A stretch of DNA of 8,761 bases from Candidatus Nanohalarchaeota archaeon (GTDB lineage Archaea > EX4484-52): the NCBI GenBank assembly GCA_030632385.1, contig DAOVUW010000033.1, positions 1-8,761 on the forward strand, given 5' to 3'. Shown here in pieces: positions 6,527 through 8,761 of the stretch (position 1 is its first letter; each line of letters starts with the position of its first letter). Position numbers and translations under genes: made by a program. Under the pieces are notes generated by a model. The model was given only the letters and a program-made list of their open reading frames with translations, had not been told where the DNA came from and did no database searches.

Positions 6527-7276
6527 ATGGCAATAGATTCTTTAGCAATAATAATTGTAGTTTTCCTTGCAACAGGTTTGAGAGTAGTAACTCAATATGA
6601 AAGAGGCGTAAAATTTACCCTTGGAAAATACAGCGGCATTATGGAACCTGGTTTAAGATATGTAGTTCCGATAATCCAAAAAATGGACAGGGTAGATATA
6701 AGGATTAAAACAGTAGATGTACCAAGACAGGAAACAATGACAAAAGACAATATTTCTGTAAAAGTAAATGCAGTCATTTACTTTAAAATAAAGGATTCTG
6801 CCAAATCAGTCATAGAGATAGAAGACTTTTTTTATGCAGTAAGCCAGCTTGCTCAGACATCAATGAGAAATATCGTCGGAGAAGTGACATTAGATGGACT
6901 TTTATCCCAGAGAAAAGAAATTTCCGAGAAGATAATGAAAATTGTTGATTCTGCATCTGATCCATGGGGAATTGATGTTACAAGTGTTGAATTAAAGGAT
7001 GTTGAACTTCCAGAAGATCTAAAAAGAGTGATGGCAAAACAAGCTGAAGCAGAAAGAGAAAAAAGAGCAGTGATCATCAAGGCAGAAGGAGAAGTAATTG
7101 CATCAACTAATCTAACAAAAGCCGCAGACAAACTTTCAAAATCAAACGGTGCTTTGCATCTAAGAACGCTGCAAACACTAAACGACCTTTCGAGTGACCA
7201 GAGCAATACAATAATATTTGCAATACCTCTAGAAGTACTCAAAGCATTTGAAGGATATAAAAAAGAAAAGAAGTAA
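6527..7276 (+). CDS. SPFH/band 7 family protein, stomatin-like (slipin)
   Basis: Slipins are membrane-anchored scaffold proteins that form large oligomers and organise membrane microdomains; in bacteria and archaea they often work with an NfeD-type protease. The protein has 249 residues. A single hydrophobic N-terminal segment at about 4-20 (LAIIIVVFLATG) anchors it. The SPFH domain runs about 22-165, with YERGVKFTLGKYSG at 24-37, PGLRYVVP at 41-48, DVPRQETMTKDNISVKVNA at 64-82, and WGIDVTSVELKDVELPEDL at 147-165. An alanine/glutamate-rich helix (AKQAEAEREKRA, 170-181) forms the coiled-coil part, and the C-terminus (TIIFAIPLEVLKA, 228-240) is typical of slipins. An in-frame TTG at 6521 would add two residues, but the ATG at 6527 fits the TATA spacing. 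Its stop overlaps the next gene's start (TAATG). No NfeD gene is next to it in the window. Confidence 0.93.
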   Translation: MAIDSLAIIIVVFLATGLRVVTQYERGVKFTLGKYSGIMEPGLRYVVPIIQKMDRVDIRIKTVDVPRQETMTKDNISVKVNAVIYFKIKDSAKSVIEIEDFFYAVSQLAQTSMRNIVGEVTLDGLLSQRKEISEKIMKIVDSASDPWGIDVTSVELKDVELPEDLKRVMAKQAEAEREKRAVIIKAEGEVIASTNLTKAADKLSKSNGALHLRTLQTLNDLSSDQSNTIIFAIPLEVLKAFEGYKKEKK

Positions 7277-8343
7277 TGGCGGAGACAAAAACCCTTTTTT
7301 TTTATTTATTTCTTATTCTTGCATTTTATATTATAAGTCCTTTTATTTTTATTATTATTCTTTCATTTATCACAGCTTACGCTCTTTATCCACTATTGTC
7401 TTTTTTAAGAAAGTATGTTCAATACAAGAGCGTTGCATTAATTTTGCTTATAAGCTGGGTTTTTATACCACTTTATTTTTTTTCAATGCTTACTTATATT
7501 GAATTTCAAAAACTCATTCCTGTTTTCCCTCTTATCAGCCATTGGGTAACAGATGCATTCATTTACCTAGCTGATTTTGGTCCTTCTATCATTGAAAAAT
7601 ACAGTCTTGACCTTTTTCTACAAAGCGGCACATTACAATTAATTGAATCCATAAGGTTATTTATGATTGCATCATTAACTAAATTAGCAGTAGGATTGCC
7701 GTGGTTTTTATTCCAGTTTATGCTGTATATAGTTTCCACATATTATATATTATATGACATGGATTTATTTAACAAAAAAATAAACAAATATGTAGATATT
7801 ACACCTGATGAAGATAATAAATGTCTCATTAAAACAATACTTGTGGGATTAAAAAATAGTTTTAATTTTCTTATATTTAATTATGTTGTTCTTGCCATAA
7901 TCCTAGGGCTACTTTCATATATCATATTCTTAGCAGCAGGATTGCCTTTTGCTCTTTTGTTTTCTATACTTATAGCTCTTATTACATTCATACCTAATGT
8001 CGGACCATGGCCATTCATTACATTGATAGGAATAGGTTATTATTTCACAGGAATAAATGAGAATGCTTCTTTTATAATCATAGGCTATTCTCTTATTGGC
8101 TTTATTATCTTTGAATATTTCATAAGACCCTCTTTTGGAGCAAAGGCAGGAAAAGTAAGCCCATTAACAACCCTTTTCGGAGTTTTTGGAGGAACAATTG
8201 TTTTCGGCGTAAAAGGTGTTCTTATAGGTCCAATAATCTTGATTTTAGCAGAAACATTTATACGCACACATTATAAACTAAAAGAAAAGAAAGCAGAAGA
8301 AAAAGAAAACAAATCTGCTCTTACCGAAGAGAAAGAGAACTAA
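7276..8343 (+). CDS. AI-2E/PerM-family integral membrane protein
   Basis: The protein has 355 residues, usual for the AI-2E family (autoinducer-2 exporter TqsA, PerM, archaeal Na+/H+ antiporters of this fold). The real substrate cannot be read from the sequence. Hydrophobic segments lie near 9-38 (probably two), 52-76, 136-160, 197-222, 223-258 (two), 265-285 and 300-328, giving about eight membrane spans. Between them is a long outer or cytoplasmic region at 77-135. Family signatures are FIPNVGPWPF at 238-247 and SPLTTLFGVFGGTIVFGVKGVLIGP at 295-319. The last 25 residues are a lysine/glutamate-rich cytoplasmic tail. The ATG overlaps the slipin stop by one base, so the two are co-transcribed and probably translationally coupled; no good Shine-Dalgarno sequence is seen. 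It ends directly against the stop of the convergent phasin-like gene. Confidence 0.9.
   Translation: MAETKTLFFYLFLILAFYIISPFIFIIILSFITAYALYPLLSFLRKYVQYKSVALILLISWVFIPLYFFSMLTYIEFQKLIPVFPLISHWVTDAFIYLADFGPSIIEKYSLDLFLQSGTLQLIESIRLFMIASLTKLAVGLPWFLFQFMLYIVSTYYILYDMDLFNKKINKYVDITPDEDNKCLIKTILVGLKNSFNFLIFNYVVLAIILGLLSYIIFLAAGLPFALLFSILIALITFIPNVGPWPFITLIGIGYYFTGINENASFIIIGYSLIGFIIFEYFIRPSFGAKAGKVSPLTTLFGVFGGTIVFGVKGVLIGPIILILAETFIRTHYKLKEKKAEEKENKSALTEEKEN
8281..8313 (-). terminator. T-rich terminator region of the phasin-like gene
   Basis: On the minus strand, beginning about 30 nt past the stop of the phasin-like gene, several runs of three to five T are separated by single C. This fits an archaeal T-rich terminator. 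The same DNA encodes the lysine/glutamate-rich tail of the AI-2E protein on the plus strand. Confidence 0.35.
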
Positions 8344-8676
8344 TTAGTTTTTCTTTTTGCTGGTTTCTGGTTTACCCTTGCATGCCTTTATTTCTTTGCT
8401 TATTTTTTCAATTTTTCTTTCAAGTAATTTTATGTCCTTTTTTGTTGCAAAAGGTATTTTTTTTATTGCTGTATTTAATTCCGAATCTATTGTTTTCTTT
8501 ATGTCCTCACTTTGCTTTTTGGATTTCTTGATAAACTCTTGTGTAAGTTTCTCTCCTTCTTTCGCACTTAATTCCCCTTTTTTTTCAAGCTCTTTAATTA
8601 GCTTTTCTATCTTCTCTTTTGTTGTTGCGCCAATACCCAGCCCAAGCAATAATATCTTTTTTGCTACATTATCCAT
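8344..8676 (-). CDS. Phasin-like small helical protein (PHA granule regulator-like, COG3937-type)
   Basis: The protein has 110 residues, almost all predicted helical and very rich in lysine (KKK/KKN end). The order of elements matches proteins annotated as polyhydroxyalkanoate synthesis regulator or phasin. A short hydrophobic glycine stretch (LLLGLGIGATT, 9-19) is followed by a basic helix, then KKGELSAKEGEKL at about 32-44, and then FATKKDIKLLERKIEKIS at 76-93, which is coiled-coil-like. No PHA synthase is visible, so binding to a storage granule is not supported; a lipid- or membrane-surface role is as likely. The start at 8676 is chosen because AGGTGA lies 4 nt upstream. It ends with no spacer against the convergent AI-2E gene. 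Family: fairly likely. Function: unknown. Confidence 0.75.
   Translation of the reverse strand: MDNVAKKILLLGLGIGATTKEKIEKLIKELEKKGELSAKEGEKLTQEFIKKSKKQSEDIKKTIDSELNTAIKKIPFATKKDIKLLERKIEKISKEIKACKGKPETSKKKN
8348..8358 (+). terminator. T-tract terminator of the SPFH/AI-2E operon
   Basis: On the plus strand two runs of five T separated by one C begin 5 nt past the AI-2E stop codon. This is a good hairpin-free archaeal terminator. The same bases encode the lysine-rich C-terminus of the phasin-like protein on the other strand. Confidence 0.5.
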
Positions 8677-8680
8677 TTTT

Positions 8681-8686
8681 TCACCT
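8681..8686 (-). promoter_or_regulatory. Shine-Dalgarno site of the phasin-like gene
   Basis: The minus strand reads AGGTGA followed by AAAA and the ATG at 8676. AGGTGA is complementary to the conserved 3' end of 16S rRNA (CACCT). It decides the start and shows that this transcript has a leader, unlike the other genes with TATA boxes about 25 nt from the ATG. Confidence 0.75.
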
Positions 8687-8702
8687 ATTTATCATTATTA
8701 TT

Positions 8703-8740
8703 ATTATATATACTATATTATATCATACAAATAATATAAA
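8703..8740 (-). promoter_or_regulatory. AT-rich promoter region of the phasin-like gene
   Basis: The tract is almost pure A/T. Three minus-strand elements could be the TATA box: TTTATATTA at 8732-8740 (leader about 35 nt), GATATAATATAG at 8713-8724 (leader about 17 nt) and TATATAAT at 8703-8710. The last would leave too short a leader for the Shine-Dalgarno site, so one of the first two is more likely. Confidence 0.45.
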
Positions 8741-8749
8741 TACACATAC

Positions 8750-8759
8750 TGTTGCAACA
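8750..8759. repeat. 10-bp perfect palindrome upstream of the phasin-like gene
   Basis: TGTTGCAACA is a perfect inverted repeat and the most GC-containing part of an otherwise A/T tract. It lies about 10 nt beyond the most distal candidate TATA box. It could be a dimeric regulator's site, but it touches the window edge, so chance or part of a neighbouring feature cannot be excluded. Confidence 0.3.
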
Positions 8760-8761
8760 TA

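Noticed and set aside
7248..7502. 84-codon plus-strand frame overlapping the slipin and AI-2E genes
   Set aside because: It is an out-of-frame reading of the AI-2E N-terminus; the AI-2E frame has clear family motifs and a coupled start.
1..8761. CRISPR array, insertion sequence ends or attachment site near the STAND gene
   Set aside because: No regularly spaced repeats, transposase-like frame, terminal inverted repeat or tRNA gene was seen by reading, so there is no direct evidence of a mobile element in the window.

Overview
The window looks archaeal, most likely from a small-genome, AT-rich lineage such as a DPANN archaeon (Woesearchaeota- or Pacearchaeota-like). This is inferred from three things: TATA-type Box A elements (TTTATATA, TTTAAATA, TTTAAAATA) centred 24-26 nt upstream of the start codon of five genes, which is the geometry of leaderless archaeal transcripts; short intergenic gaps; and lysine/asparagine-rich proteins. 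No 16S gene or lineage-specific marker is present, so the lineage is a guess.

The layout, left to right, is as follows. Positions 1-3015 (minus) hold one large open frame of 1005 codons that runs off the left edge. It has an N-terminal PD-(D/E)XK-like nuclease domain, a helical linker, a NACHT/STAND-type NTPase core (Walker A, Walker B with DGLNE) and the start of a C-terminal helical solenoid. It resembles the Avs (antiviral STAND) defence proteins and is the accessory element of the window. Upstream on the same strand are a metallo-beta-lactamase-fold hydrolase (3074-3853) and RlmH (3887-4327). A thymidylate kinase (4391-5068, plus) diverges from RlmH and runs tail-to-tail into pyruvate kinase (5071-6477, minus).

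Pyruvate kinase and a stomatin-like SPFH protein (6527-7276, plus) diverge from a 49-bp spacer whose centre is a single near-symmetric TATA box. The SPFH gene overlaps an AI-2E/PerM-family membrane protein (7276-8343, plus) by one base (TAATG). That pair runs tail-to-tail, with no gap, into a small phasin-like helical protein (8344-8676, minus). The phasin-like gene is the only one with an evident Shine-Dalgarno leader, in a very AT-rich tract that ends in a 10-bp palindrome at the right edge.

Functionally the window mixes housekeeping genes (dTTP synthesis, glycolysis, rRNA modification), a membrane-organisation operon (SPFH plus AI-2E-type transporter) and a probable anti-virus NTPase. No tRNA, rRNA, CRISPR array, insertion sequence or phage gene was seen. 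No stretch longer than 300 bases lacks a gene.
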